Assembly (NCBI GenBank): GCA_034436155.1 | Contig: DAOTVP010000026.1 | Coordinates: forward strand, 1 to 64,000 | Reading direction: 5' to 3' | Source of the DNA: GCA-2794515 sp034436155 | GTDB taxonomy: Bacteria > Chloroflexota > Anaerolineae > Aggregatilineales > Phototrophicaceae | Length of the DNA: 64,000 bases | Shown: piece by piece, positions 1 to 8,246 of the stretch | Layout: each line of letters opens with the position of its first letter | Position numbering within the stretch: the stretch's first letter is position 1 | The notes under the pieces: model-generated | Databases searched by the model: none | Seen by the model: the letters and a program-made list of their open reading frames with translations, nothing else | Told to the model about the DNA's origin: nothing | Made by a program: the position numbers and the translations under genes

Positions 1-1267
1 GATGTGCTGTGCCTCATCCACCGCAAAAGCGTGTAGGGTATACAATCCCTCGCGCACAAACGTCAATGGGGTGGTGTAAATCGCCTGTGTCTCATTTTCG
101 AGTTGATACAACACACCAATCACGCCACTGGTGGCATCGGTCGCGCTCAGGGTCACGGTTGGCGGGGTGATAAACCAGCTATTCTCGCCTTGTTCGCCTG
201 TGATTTGCACATCCAAAATAGGCGCGGTGCTATCTATGGCGATAACTGCGCCGTCATAACTCAGATGACCCGCGTTGTCGGTGGCTTGCACATCCAGTTC
301 ATAAACCCCATCGGTGGATAAGGTGAGGCTATTTCCAGACACCCATCCACCTTGATTCAGGTTGTATTCGAGACTGGATATGCCACTGGTAGCATCATCG
401 GCGTGGATGGTCACGGTGAGCGGGGAAGTCCACCAACCACTGGTCACATCAAACGGGCGGTCTGGTGAAATGGCTACTGTCGGTGCGAGCGTATCTATTT
501 GGATAGTCGCGGATTGTTCATTTTCAGGATGATGCCCATCAGTTGAACTAAACGCGAGTGTGTTGAATCCTTCGTTGAGGATGTTGAACGGCGAGCCTGT
601 ATAGGTATTCGGCGTACCATTCAGGGTATAGGTGGTCGAAGATACACCAAAACATCCGCTATCGGTCATGTTGAATGAGGTGCTGACGGGGCTGATATAC
701 CAATCATTCATGCCCACCAAACCGACAAAATGGGCGGTGGTGGTTGGCGGGCTGTAATCGTGATACACACTGACCCATTCCGTCCATTCGCTAGAGCCAC
801 CATCATTATGCGCCCGCGCCCGAAACCGATTTTCGCCTTCGGGCAAATCGGTGAAGACAAAACTGGTCGCCTCGACCACGCCACTCGGACCCTCAATCTC
901 GAAACGAGTCCCGAGTGTGCCGATTGTCATGAGCGTGACCGTGCGCGATGTACTGGCGGAACAATACGCGCCAGCATCTATACCGGGCAAATTGGGCGGT
1001 GGCACACTGGCTTCGCACCAGACCACATCGGGACGATGATAATCGCCTGCAATATCGCCAAAACAGTTGATGGGACAATCATCCACCCAAATCACTTCAA
1101 CAAGGGGCCACCCTGGTGTGTGCGTATCCACATACCAAATCGAACACGGTTCACCAATAACCCCATACGCCTGCGTTGGTGTAGGGCTACCAAATAGAAA
1201 AATAACTATAAGATAAGATAAAATAAGATAACTTGGATAGTGTTAATGAACAACGGTGTTTTTTCAC
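1..1267 (-). CDS. Secreted Ig-like repeat protein (3' end outside window, 5' end out of frame)
   Basis: The minus strand is open from about 1242 down to base 1, and the stop lies outside the window. The translation shows a hydrophobic segment ending in SPTPTQA (signal peptide), then a Cys-rich part, a fibronectin-like stretch near 780-900 (ENRFRARAHNDGG), and at least two related modules of about 95 residues. Each module has a TVTxxADDATSG-type strand and ends in IDTLAP or IDSTAP. They resemble OmpL47/Ig-like surface domains, so a cell-surface role is likely. No ATG opens this frame. The only good start is GTG 1267, 8 nt after AGGGGGAG, and it is in another frame. The two frames meet in a pentamer repeat at 1208-1232, where one extra unit would join them. 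This may be phase variation, a disabled gene or a sequence error. It lies 77 bp downstream of mutS, on the same strand. Confidence 0.72.
1208..1232. repeat. Imperfect pentamer tandem repeat (ATAAG)n in a signal-peptide region
   Basis: Five consecutive 5-bp units are visible on the + strand: ATAAG, ATAAG, ATAAA, ATAAG, ATAAC. On the coding (minus) strand they read as CTTAT-type units and encode part of the hydrophobic core of a signal peptide. The unit length is not a multiple of three, so gain or loss of a unit shifts the frame. Adding one unit would fuse the GTG 1267 start to the downstream open frame. Confidence 0.8.
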
Positions 1268-1272
1268 AAGGA

Positions 1273-1306
1273 CATCTCCCCCTACAATGAACATTGGGGG
1301 GAGATG
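1273..1306 (-). promoter_or_regulatory. Hairpin sequestering the Shine-Dalgarno of the downstream secreted-protein gene
   Basis: CATCTCCCCC (1273-1282) pairs perfectly with GGGGGAGATG (1297-1306). Inside, CAATG (1285-1289) pairs with CATTG (1292-1296). On the minus strand the 3' arm contains the strong ribosome-binding sequence AGGGGGAG (1283-1276), 8 nt before GTG 1267, so the folded RNA would hide it. No U-run follows on either strand, which argues against a simple mutS terminator. It may be a translational switch, or a processing or stability hairpin at the mutS 3' end. Confidence 0.6.
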
Positions 1307-1343
1307 ATAACAGGCAGGTTTTTATTTGTCTAGGATAAAATTC

Positions 1344-3980
1344 CTATGCTTCGATATCGGCTAACCGCTTCAGCTCATACAACGTGGTCAATGCCTCAAT
1401 CGGCGACATCTCATCCACTTTCAGGTTGCGGAGCGTAGATAGCACCGTGCTATCGGTTGTAGATCCAAACAAACTTTTTTGCTGGGGTTTATCTCCACGC
1501 TTGCCCGATTTTTGCGATGGATTGGATGTAGCGGGCAATTCAAAATCGCCACCGACTTTTTCGAGATGTTCGAGCAATTGTTTGGCGCGTTCCACAACAG
1601 GGCGAGGCATCCCCGCGATTTGCGCCACATGCACGCCGTAACTTTTATCTGCCCCACCCTGTACCACTTTGTGCAAAAACACAACATCCTCGCCTTTTTC
1701 GGATACGGCAACATTGTAATTGCGCGTGCGCGGTAAGATATTCGGGAGCGCAGTTAATTCGTGATAATGCGTAGCGAACAATGTCCGACAATCGAGGCGC
1801 GGGTTGTTATGGATATATTCGATGACCGCCCGCGCAATCGCCAAGCCGTCATAGGTGGATGTCCCCCGCCCCACTTCATCGAGTATCAACAGGCTACGGC
1901 GCGTACTGCCCGATAAGATTCGCGCTGTCTCGACCATTTCGACCATGAACGTGCTTTGCCCTGCGTGGATTTCATCTTGTGCGCCAATGCGGGCGAAGAT
2001 GCGGTCTACCAAGCCAATCACGGCTTCATCGGCTGGGACAAAACTGCCAATTTGTGCCATGAGTGTGATGAGCGCCACTTGACGGATATACGTGGATTTA
2101 CCCGACATATTCGGACCCGTGATGATGTGGATGCGCGATTCGGTGTCGAAATGGGTATCATTTGGCACATAACGCATCCCACTATCTAACATGCGTTCCA
2201 CAACGGGATGACGACCACTGCGGATGATGAGCGCATCGTCATCGGTCAAAATCGGGCGACAATACCCCTCGCGCACGGCGACTTGTGCCAACGACAGTAA
2301 CGCATCTAAGCGGGCTATCATCTTGCCTGTTTCGATAAGCCGATTGGCATAGGTGGCTAAATCTTGACATAACGCCTCGAATAAGCGCCGTTCTAAATTG
2401 CCAATTTGTTCCTCTGCATTCAGCACCAGCGCCTCGTATTCTTTCAGGTCGGGGGTGATGTATCGCTCGGCATTCACCAGGGTTTGCTTGCGGATATAAT
2501 CGGATGGAATCTTTTCGGTATGGGCATGGGTCACTTCGATGTAATAACCAAATACCTGATTAAACCCGACTTTTAAGGTGGGGATGCCCGTCCTGCGCCG
2601 TTCATGCGGTTCAAGTTGGGCAATCCAATCACGGGCATGGGCGCTTTTTTCTAAAATCTCTTCTAAATCAGCCGAATAACCTTTGCGAATCACACCAATG
2701 GTATTGAGTGTTGCTGGCGGGTTATCCACCAAAGCACGGGCGATATGGTCACGGACTTCATCACACGGGTCTAAATGTTCAGATAGCGCCTTAAAAACCT
2801 TGACCTCTGCCAATAAATCGCGCATTCTAGGGACGACATCGAGGCTATTTCTGAGACCGATTAAATCACGCGGACCCGCCCGCCCTATCAACAAGCGATT
2901 GGTGAGCCGTTCTATATCCGAGACTTGCTTGAGTGAGAGGGTCAATTCTTGGCGCAACACCTCATCATTCATCAACGACTCCACCGCATCGAGGCGCATA
3001 TTCAATCGGCGTAAATCGAGCAGGGGTTCATTCACCCACGAATGGAGCAACCGCGCCCCCATCGCCGTGACGGTGCGGTCTAATACACCCAACAAACTAC
3101 CTTGCATTTTGCGCCCGCGCAACGTCTCTGTCAGTTCTAAATTACGTCGTGTGAATTGGTCTAAGACCATGAATTGCTTGGTCGAATAGGCGCGTAGGCT
3201 GGTGAGTTGTGCGAGATTGCTTTTTTGTGTCTCGCGCAAATAATTGAGAATTGCCCCCGCAGCGCTGACGGCATGAGGCATATCGCGCAAGCCGAATCCG
3301 TCCAATGAACGGGTTCTAAAATGGGCTAAAAGTTGATCGTAGGTGGTCATATAATCATATTGCCAATCTTGACGTGGTGTGAGATGATTGCCTTCGGGCA
3401 AAGTGACACGCTTCGACCATGTTTCGGGGATGAGGACTTCACGCGGATTTAGGCGTGCCAATTCTTCTAATACAGCAACCGCGGCATTATCCCCGCCGAG
3501 TTGCGTGGTAGCAAATTCACCTGTGGTGATGTCGGCATAGGCTAAACCTGCTTGTTCCCATTTGCCCGATTCAGGGTCGCCAACGGGATAAATCGCCAAC
3601 AGGTAGTTCGGTTTATCTTCGGCAAGCATCTCCGTTTCGATGATGGTGCCGGGCGTTATCACCCGCACCACTTCACGCTCGACCAAACCACGCCCATCGG
3701 GTTCTGTCATCTGTTCGCAAATGGCGACATGATACCCTTTTTCGATGAGGCGCGAAATATACCCATCAGCGGCGTGATATGGCACACCCGCCATCGGCAC
3801 ACGCTCGCCCATTTTGCTGAAAGCACGGGCAGTTAAAGTGAGGTCGAGTTCGCGGGCGGCGATTTCGGCATCTGTATCGAACATCTCATAAAAATCGCCC
3901 AGTCGAAAGAATAAAATGCAATCAGGATATTGTCGTTTGACACTTAAATATTGTTGGCGAACAGGGGTCTCTCGCGCCAT
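1344..3980 (-). CDS. mutS: DNA mismatch repair protein MutS
   Basis: This is the full-length MutS mismatch sensor of methyl-independent or methyl-directed repair: it binds mispaired bases as a clamp and recruits MutL using ATP. At 878 residues it has the normal size for bacterial MutS1. The mismatch-binding Phe-X-Glu motif is visible as F30-Y31-E32 (GDFYEMF). The connector, lever and clamp regions follow, then the ATPase near residue 625 with Walker A GPNMSGKST and downstream motif GRGTSTYDG. ATG 3980 directly precedes the conserved N-terminal mismatch-binding domain. No mutL lies next to it. It is divergent from the ROK kinase gene, with 91 bp between them. The next minus-strand gene starts 77 bp beyond its stop. 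Confidence 0.98.
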   Translation of the reverse strand: MARETPVRQQYLSVKRQYPDCILFFRLGDFYEMFDTDAEIAARELDLTLTARAFSKMGERVPMAGVPYHAADGYISRLIEKGYHVAICEQMTEPDGRGLVEREVVRVITPGTIIETEMLAEDKPNYLLAIYPVGDPESGKWEQAGLAYADITTGEFATTQLGGDNAAVAVLEELARLNPREVLIPETWSKRVTLPEGNHLTPRQDWQYDYMTTYDQLLAHFRTRSLDGFGLRDMPHAVSAAGAILNYLRETQKSNLAQLTSLRAYSTKQFMVLDQFTRRNLELTETLRGRKMQGSLLGVLDRTVTAMGARLLHSWVNEPLLDLRRLNMRLDAVESLMNDEVLRQELTLSLKQVSDIERLTNRLLIGRAGPRDLIGLRNSLDVVPRMRDLLAEVKVFKALSEHLDPCDEVRDHIARALVDNPPATLNTIGVIRKGYSADLEEILEKSAHARDWIAQLEPHERRRTGIPTLKVGFNQVFGYYIEVTHAHTEKIPSDYIRKQTLVNAERYITPDLKEYEALVLNAEEQIGNLERRLFEALCQDLATYANRLIETGKMIARLDALLSLAQVAVREGYCRPILTDDDALIIRSGRHPVVERMLDSGMRYVPNDTHFDTESRIHIITGPNMSGKSTYIRQVALITLMAQIGSFVPADEAVIGLVDRIFARIGAQDEIHAGQSTFMVEMVETARILSGSTRRSLLILDEVGRGTSTYDGLAIARAVIEYIHNNPRLDCRTLFATHYHELTALPNILPRTRNYNVAVSEKGEDVVFLHKVVQGGADKSYGVHVAQIAGMPRPVVERAKQLLEHLEKVGGDFELPATSNPSQKSGKRGDKPQQKSLFGSTTDSTVLSTLRNLKVDEMSPIEALTTLYELKRLADIEA

Positions 3981-4071
3981 AATACAGTTTGTCCTATCGT
4001 CTATAAAAAATTTGTTTGACTTGTGATATTCTAGCGAGAATTAGTTTTCATGCAACCATCAAGAGGACATT

Positions 4072-5052
4072 ATGGATAAAATCGTCATCGGCGTAGATTT
4101 GGGCGGGACGCGCATTCGTGTGGCAACACTCACCCCGCATTTAGATATTATAGAACGGGTCGAAACCCTCACCTTAGCGGATTCTGGGTTAGACGCGACA
4201 TTAAATCGGATTAAAGAACAAATTCGGCGCTTGTTTCCAGAAGATAAATCAACCGTAGCAGGAATTGGCATTTCTGCCCCAGGTCCGTTGAATCCAACCA
4301 CAGGGGTGATTTATAGCCCGCCCAATTTACCCGGTTGGCATCATGTCCCACTCAAATCTATCTTAGAAGATGAATTTGGCGTGCCTGTATATGCAGGGAA
4401 TGATGCGAATGTGGCGGCGCTCGCAGAAGCAGTACGCGGGGCGGCGCGGGGCTATCGGCATAGCATTTACCTGACGGTTAGCACAGGTATCGGCAGTGGC
4501 ATGATTATCGATGACCATCTGCTACTGGGGCATCAGGGGCTGGGCGCAGAGGCAGGTCACATGATTATGCTGGTCGGTGATAGAGTATCCACACTCGAAA
4601 ATGAAGCCGCAGGTCCCGATATGGCATATCAAGCCCGTAAACGGATCGAAGCGGGCGAAAAATCGGTCATGGTGGATTTGGTCAAAGGCGATTTATCTAA
4701 AATTGATGCCAAAATTTTAGGAGATGCCGCCCATAGTGGCGATACGCTCGCCAAAGACATCATCGGGCGTGGCGGATACATCATCGGCTTGGGGATTGTG
4801 AGCCTGTTACACTTATTTAATCCACAAATTGTCGTAGTGGGTGGTGGGGTGGCTAATTTGGGCGATATGTTATTTAACCCCATGCACGAAGCCATCCAAA
4901 AACACTGCATCGACCAAGCCTACTGGAAAGATCTCATCATCACCAAACCCGAACTGGGGGAAGATGTTTCGATTGTAGGCGCGGGGGCGCTTGTACCGAC
5001 CAAAGGCGGTGTTGGGCGCGTCAGCGATGTCATTTATACGCTCAATAATTAG
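4072..5052 (+). CDS. ROK family sugar kinase (glucokinase-like)
   Basis: This is a cytoplasmic kinase of the ROK family, which usually phosphorylates glucose or N-acetylated hexoses with ATP; members can also be repressors, but no N-terminal HTH is present here. The 326-residue protein has the phosphate-binding DLGGTRIRVA (residues 9-18), the catalytic-base region GNDANVAALAEA (N110, D111) and the metal/substrate histidine in GAEAGH (E160, H163). The usual CXCGXXGCXE zinc motif after the ExGH motif is absent: the aligned stretch VGDRVSTLENEAAG has no cysteine. The start is supported by AAGAGGAC 5-10 nt upstream of ATG 4072. A strong hairpin follows the stop. Glucokinase is the best guess; the exact sugar is unknown. 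Confidence 0.88.
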   Translation: MDKIVIGVDLGGTRIRVATLTPHLDIIERVETLTLADSGLDATLNRIKEQIRRLFPEDKSTVAGIGISAPGPLNPTTGVIYSPPNLPGWHHVPLKSILEDEFGVPVYAGNDANVAALAEAVRGAARGYRHSIYLTVSTGIGSGMIIDDHLLLGHQGLGAEAGHMIMLVGDRVSTLENEAAGPDMAYQARKRIEAGEKSVMVDLVKGDLSKIDAKILGDAAHSGDTLAKDIIGRGGYIIGLGIVSLLHLFNPQIVVVGGGVANLGDMLFNPMHEAIQKHCIDQAYWKDLIITKPELGEDVSIVGAGALVPTKGGVGRVSDVIYTLNN

Positions 5053-5093
5053 ACAATGGGATACGGACGCGAATTGTGTCCGTATTCTATTGT
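5053..5093 (+). terminator. Long terminator-like hairpin after the ROK kinase gene
   Basis: ACAATGGGATACGGAC (5053-5068) pairs with GTCCGTATTCTATTGT (5078-5093) over 16 positions, two of them G-U in RNA, around a 9-nt loop. It begins immediately after the kinase stop codon. The following bases (ATTTGTAAAATC) are only weakly U-rich. Confidence 0.6.
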
Positions 5094-5165
5094 ATTTGTA
5101 AAATCTGATATATTTTGCCCTAAAATTCATATAAATTTCTATCATCTATCCCTTATGATGAGGAT

Positions 5166-6749
5166 ATGATGAATAAATTGATGCTACCCGATTTTCAAAT
5201 TCGCCAGCGCGATTTTCTGCTCGAAATTTCGCGGGCTATCACCGCACAACTCGATTTGAGCGAAGTGCTTAAACGAGTCTTGCACGCTTCTATCATCATG
5301 CTGGCAGGGCGTTCTGGGTTAATCGCCTTGCGTGCCGATGATGATATTTTTTATGTTCGCGCACTCATTAACATCCCAACGGAAGCTGTTCCCACGCTCA
5401 ACGAACATTTATTTGAATTATCGCAAGCCCTGGCACAGAAAAACACCATCGAGAATTTTAATCAACATTTACGCGCCATCACGAATGTCATCGATTCTCA
5501 TCTGCAACAAGCTATCGCTATGCCTCTCATTTTTGCGGGTGTGCCATTGGGGATGATGATGGTATTTCGGAGCTATCAAGCCCATGTGGATGGCAACGAC
5601 ATGCAAATTCTACAAAGTTTTGCAGACCAAGCGGCAATTGCCGTTCATAACGCACAAATGTATGAACGCATAGAAAATGAGCGCAAAAAACTCGCCGCCA
5701 TTTTACAATATGGTGCAGATGGCATGATGATTCTCGAACCCGATTTAACCATCGGACGATTCAACCGCGCCTTAGAACGCATCACGGGATGGAAATCGGA
5801 TGAGGCGATCGGATTATCGCATGACGAAGTTATCCAATGGAAGAAACGCGATAGTATTGATATTCAAACGGCATTGGATAATGGTTGGGGAAATAAACCG
5901 CCACCCACAGATGATGAAGACCCACTCTATGTCGAAGGCGAATTGTTGCGACGTGATGGTCTGACGATTAGCGTGGGTATCACCTATGCGCCACTCCTCA
6001 ATACAGATGGCAAATTGACCAACATCATCGCCCATATCCGCGACATCACCAATTTCAAACGCGCCCAAGAGATGCAAAACACGTTTATCTCGATCATATC
6101 GCACGAACTGAAAACGCCTGTTGCCATCATCAAAGGGTACGCGGCGACATTATCCCGCCCAGATGCCCGTTGGGATAGAAAGACTATCCAAGAAAATTTG
6201 GGCGTGATAGAAGAGGAGGCAGATCGCCTCAATGCGCTCATCCAAAATTTGCTGACCGCCAGCAAATTACAAGCACAAGGCGACCTGAGCCTGACCAAAA
6301 CCGAAGTCTTGATAGATGAATTGGCAGAACTGGCGGTAAAACGCTTTACATCACAGACAGATAAGCATAAATTCAAACTCAAATTTCAATCGCCCTACCC
6401 CATGATTTATGCCGATGAAACGCGCTTAAGACAGGTTATTGATAATTTACTCAGCAACGCTGTAAAATACTCCCCAGACGGTGGTATTATAGAAGTTGGT
6501 GGATATGCCACAGCAACCACCGCCACATTCTATGTGCGCGATTCGGGTGTGGGGCTTTCTGAAGAAGACCAACGCCATATTTTTGACCGCTTTTATCGTG
6601 TTGATAGCAAGTTGAGCAGTAAAACACAAGGGTCTGGGTTAGGGTTATATCTATCCAAAGCCATTGTACAAGCTCATGGTGGGACAATCGAAGTCAAAAG
6701 CGCCCCCAATCGTGGCTCTACCTTTTTCGTTCATTTACCGCGTGTTTAA
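5166..6749 (+). CDS. Sensor histidine kinase (GAF-PAS-HisKA-HATPase)
   Basis: This is a soluble two-component sensor kinase of 527 residues. A GAF domain spans about residues 20-170, a PAS domain with a PAC tail about 177-300 (ILQYGADGMMILEPD...), and HisKA follows with the phospho-acceptor H-box IISHELKTPVAI near residue 313. The HATPase domain has N box DNLLSNAVKYSP, G1 DSGVGLSEED, F box IFDRFYRVD and G2 GSGLGLYLSKAI. No membrane segment is seen, so the signal is probably intracellular or a diffusible ligand of GAF/PAS. GAGG lies just upstream of the tandem ATGATG start. No response regulator lies adjacent; the nearest is at 12796-13500 on the other strand. The CpXC gene begins 11 bp after its stop and is probably co-transcribed. 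Confidence 0.95.
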   Translation: MMNKLMLPDFQIRQRDFLLEISRAITAQLDLSEVLKRVLHASIIMLAGRSGLIALRADDDIFYVRALINIPTEAVPTLNEHLFELSQALAQKNTIENFNQHLRAITNVIDSHLQQAIAMPLIFAGVPLGMMMVFRSYQAHVDGNDMQILQSFADQAAIAVHNAQMYERIENERKKLAAILQYGADGMMILEPDLTIGRFNRALERITGWKSDEAIGLSHDEVIQWKKRDSIDIQTALDNGWGNKPPPTDDEDPLYVEGELLRRDGLTISVGITYAPLLNTDGKLTNIIAHIRDITNFKRAQEMQNTFISIISHELKTPVAIIKGYAATLSRPDARWDRKTIQENLGVIEEEADRLNALIQNLLTASKLQAQGDLSLTKTEVLIDELAELAVKRFTSQTDKHKFKLKFQSPYPMIYADETRLRQVIDNLLSNAVKYSPDGGIIEVGGYATATTATFYVRDSGVGLSEEDQRHIFDRFYRVDSKLSSKTQGSGLGLYLSKAIVQAHGGTIEVKSAPNRGSTFFVHLPRV

Positions 6750-6760
6750 TTGGAGTCTTC

Positions 6761-8110
6761 ATGCAAACCCAACAACCCAATGCCATACGGTGTTCCTCGT
6801 GCGGGACACCCTTTAATATCCCTGTGTATTCCATTCTTGATGTGTCAGAGACACCCCAATTCAAAAATTTGCTCTTAGCAGGTCGGCTCAATACATCCCC
6901 CTGCCCCAACTGTGGGACGATGAATACCGTCATCACCCCGCTACTCTATCATGACCCTAGCAAAGAATTGTTGATTGCCATGGTGCCGATGGAACTCAAT
7001 TTGAACAAAGACGACCAAGAACGTCTCATCGGCAATATGATGAAACGCTTGCCCAAAGGCAATTTTAAGGGGTATATGTTTAATCCGCGTCGCGCCATGA
7101 CCATACAAGGCATGGTCAACCAAATTTTAGAAGCGGATGGCATCACCCAAGAAATGATGGACGAACAACGCGCCCGCATCAATTTGGTACAACAATGCCT
7201 CGAAGCCACATCCGAAGAAGCCTTACAACAATTGGTGGCTGAAAATGATGCTAAGATGGACGATCGATTCTTCCAAGCCTTCAGCCTCGTGATTCAGCGC
7301 ACGCTCGAAGATGGGCAACCGCAAATCGCGCAACAAATGTTGGCGATTCAAACCCGTGTTGTCGAATTAACCACCTATGGGAAAGGGTTGATCGCCAAAC
7401 AAGCCCAACAAGAGAAAATTATCGAAGAAGTGGCATCACAACTCGAAACCTTTGGCGAAAGAATCAGCCGTGATAATGTGTTGCTATTGGCAATCAGCTA
7501 TGCCGAACAAGATGAGCATCTCCAAGCCTTAGTCGGGATGATTCGCCCCGCGTTTGATGACGACTTTTTCCAGATGCTCACGGCACAAATCGGCAAAGCG
7601 CCCGCGCAAAATCGTGACAAACTTGAAAAATTGCGCGACAGATTAGCCCAACTGACCGCGGCAATTGACCAGCAAAATCAACGCGCCTTACAAGGGGTTG
7701 TCTCTTTCTTACAAACATTAGTCAATCATCAGAAACCCGAGGAATTAATTGCCGCTAATATAGATGCCATAGATGATACCTTCATGGCGGTATTAAATGC
7801 CAACATCCAACAAGCAGAACAAACCCAAAACAAGGCATTAGCAGACCGTCTGAAATATATTTATAACGTGGTGATCGAGATTTTACGCGCCAATATGAGT
7901 CCGGAATTGCGTTTCATCAACACCATATTGAGTGTTCAAACCGATGAAGAGGCACATCAGTTAATTCAAGAACACGCCCCTCAATTAGGTGGCAGTCTAA
8001 TAGAAGCCTTCCATGCCGTTGAACAGATGTTAGCCGACCAAAACAATCCGGCACTCATCCAACGGATGCAAACCCTGCGTGCCATGACCGAAAAAGTCTT
8101 GAATATCTAA
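6761..8110 (+). CDS. CpXC domain protein
   Basis: This 449-residue cytoplasmic protein has an N-terminal CpXC zinc-ribbon-like domain: CSSCGTPF near residue 8 and CPNCGTMN near residue 47, with the conserved LLYHDP segment after it. The remainder is long, mostly helical and rich in Gln, Ala and Leu, without a catalytic motif I recognise. CpXC proteins have no defined biochemical role. The start ATG 6761 follows TTGGAGTCTTC, which contains a good ribosome-binding site. It lies 11 bp behind the histidine kinase, so the two are likely one operon. A two-part hairpin follows the stop. Confidence 0.85.
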   Translation: MQTQQPNAIRCSSCGTPFNIPVYSILDVSETPQFKNLLLAGRLNTSPCPNCGTMNTVITPLLYHDPSKELLIAMVPMELNLNKDDQERLIGNMMKRLPKGNFKGYMFNPRRAMTIQGMVNQILEADGITQEMMDEQRARINLVQQCLEATSEEALQQLVAENDAKMDDRFFQAFSLVIQRTLEDGQPQIAQQMLAIQTRVVELTTYGKGLIAKQAQQEKIIEEVASQLETFGERISRDNVLLLAISYAEQDEHLQALVGMIRPAFDDDFFQMLTAQIGKAPAQNRDKLEKLRDRLAQLTAAIDQQNQRALQGVVSFLQTLVNHQKPEELIAANIDAIDDTFMAVLNANIQQAEQTQNKALADRLKYIYNVVIEILRANMSPELRFINTILSVQTDEEAHQLIQEHAPQLGGSLIEAFHAVEQMLADQNNPALIQRMQTLRAMTEKVLNI

Positions 8111-8137
8111 CAATTCCAGCATATCTGACCAACGATT

Positions 8138-8190
8138 AGCCTACGCATAAGCCCTTAATACTGGTAAAATCAGGGCTTGTTGGGTAGGCT
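8138..8190 (+). terminator. Two-tier hairpin terminator after the CpXC gene
   Basis: Outer arms AGCCTAC (8138-8144) and GTAGGCT (8184-8190) enclose inner arms AAGCCCT (8149-8155) and AGGGCTT (8172-8178). TTTATAAG follows. The position just after the CpXC stop suits a terminator; a leader structure for the gene at 8247 is the alternative. Confidence 0.5.
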
Positions 8191-8246
8191 TTATAAGTGT
8201 TTATTCATACCACTATACTGAGTAAGTTAATGAGGTAAAAAGTAAC

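Noticed and set aside
730..1197. Open frame on the + strand opposite the secreted-protein gene
   Set aside because: Low-complexity, Arg/His/Thr-rich translation without domains. The minus strand shows a signal peptide and repeated Ig-like modules.
2683..3189. 168-codon frame antisense to mutS
   Set aside because: Arg/Ser/Asn-rich shadow of a highly conserved gene, with no ribosome-binding site.
8138..8190. Two-tier hairpin considered as a riboswitch for the secreted glycosidase gene
   Set aside because: No known riboswitch core is visible, and its place right after a stop with T-rich sequence fits a terminator better.
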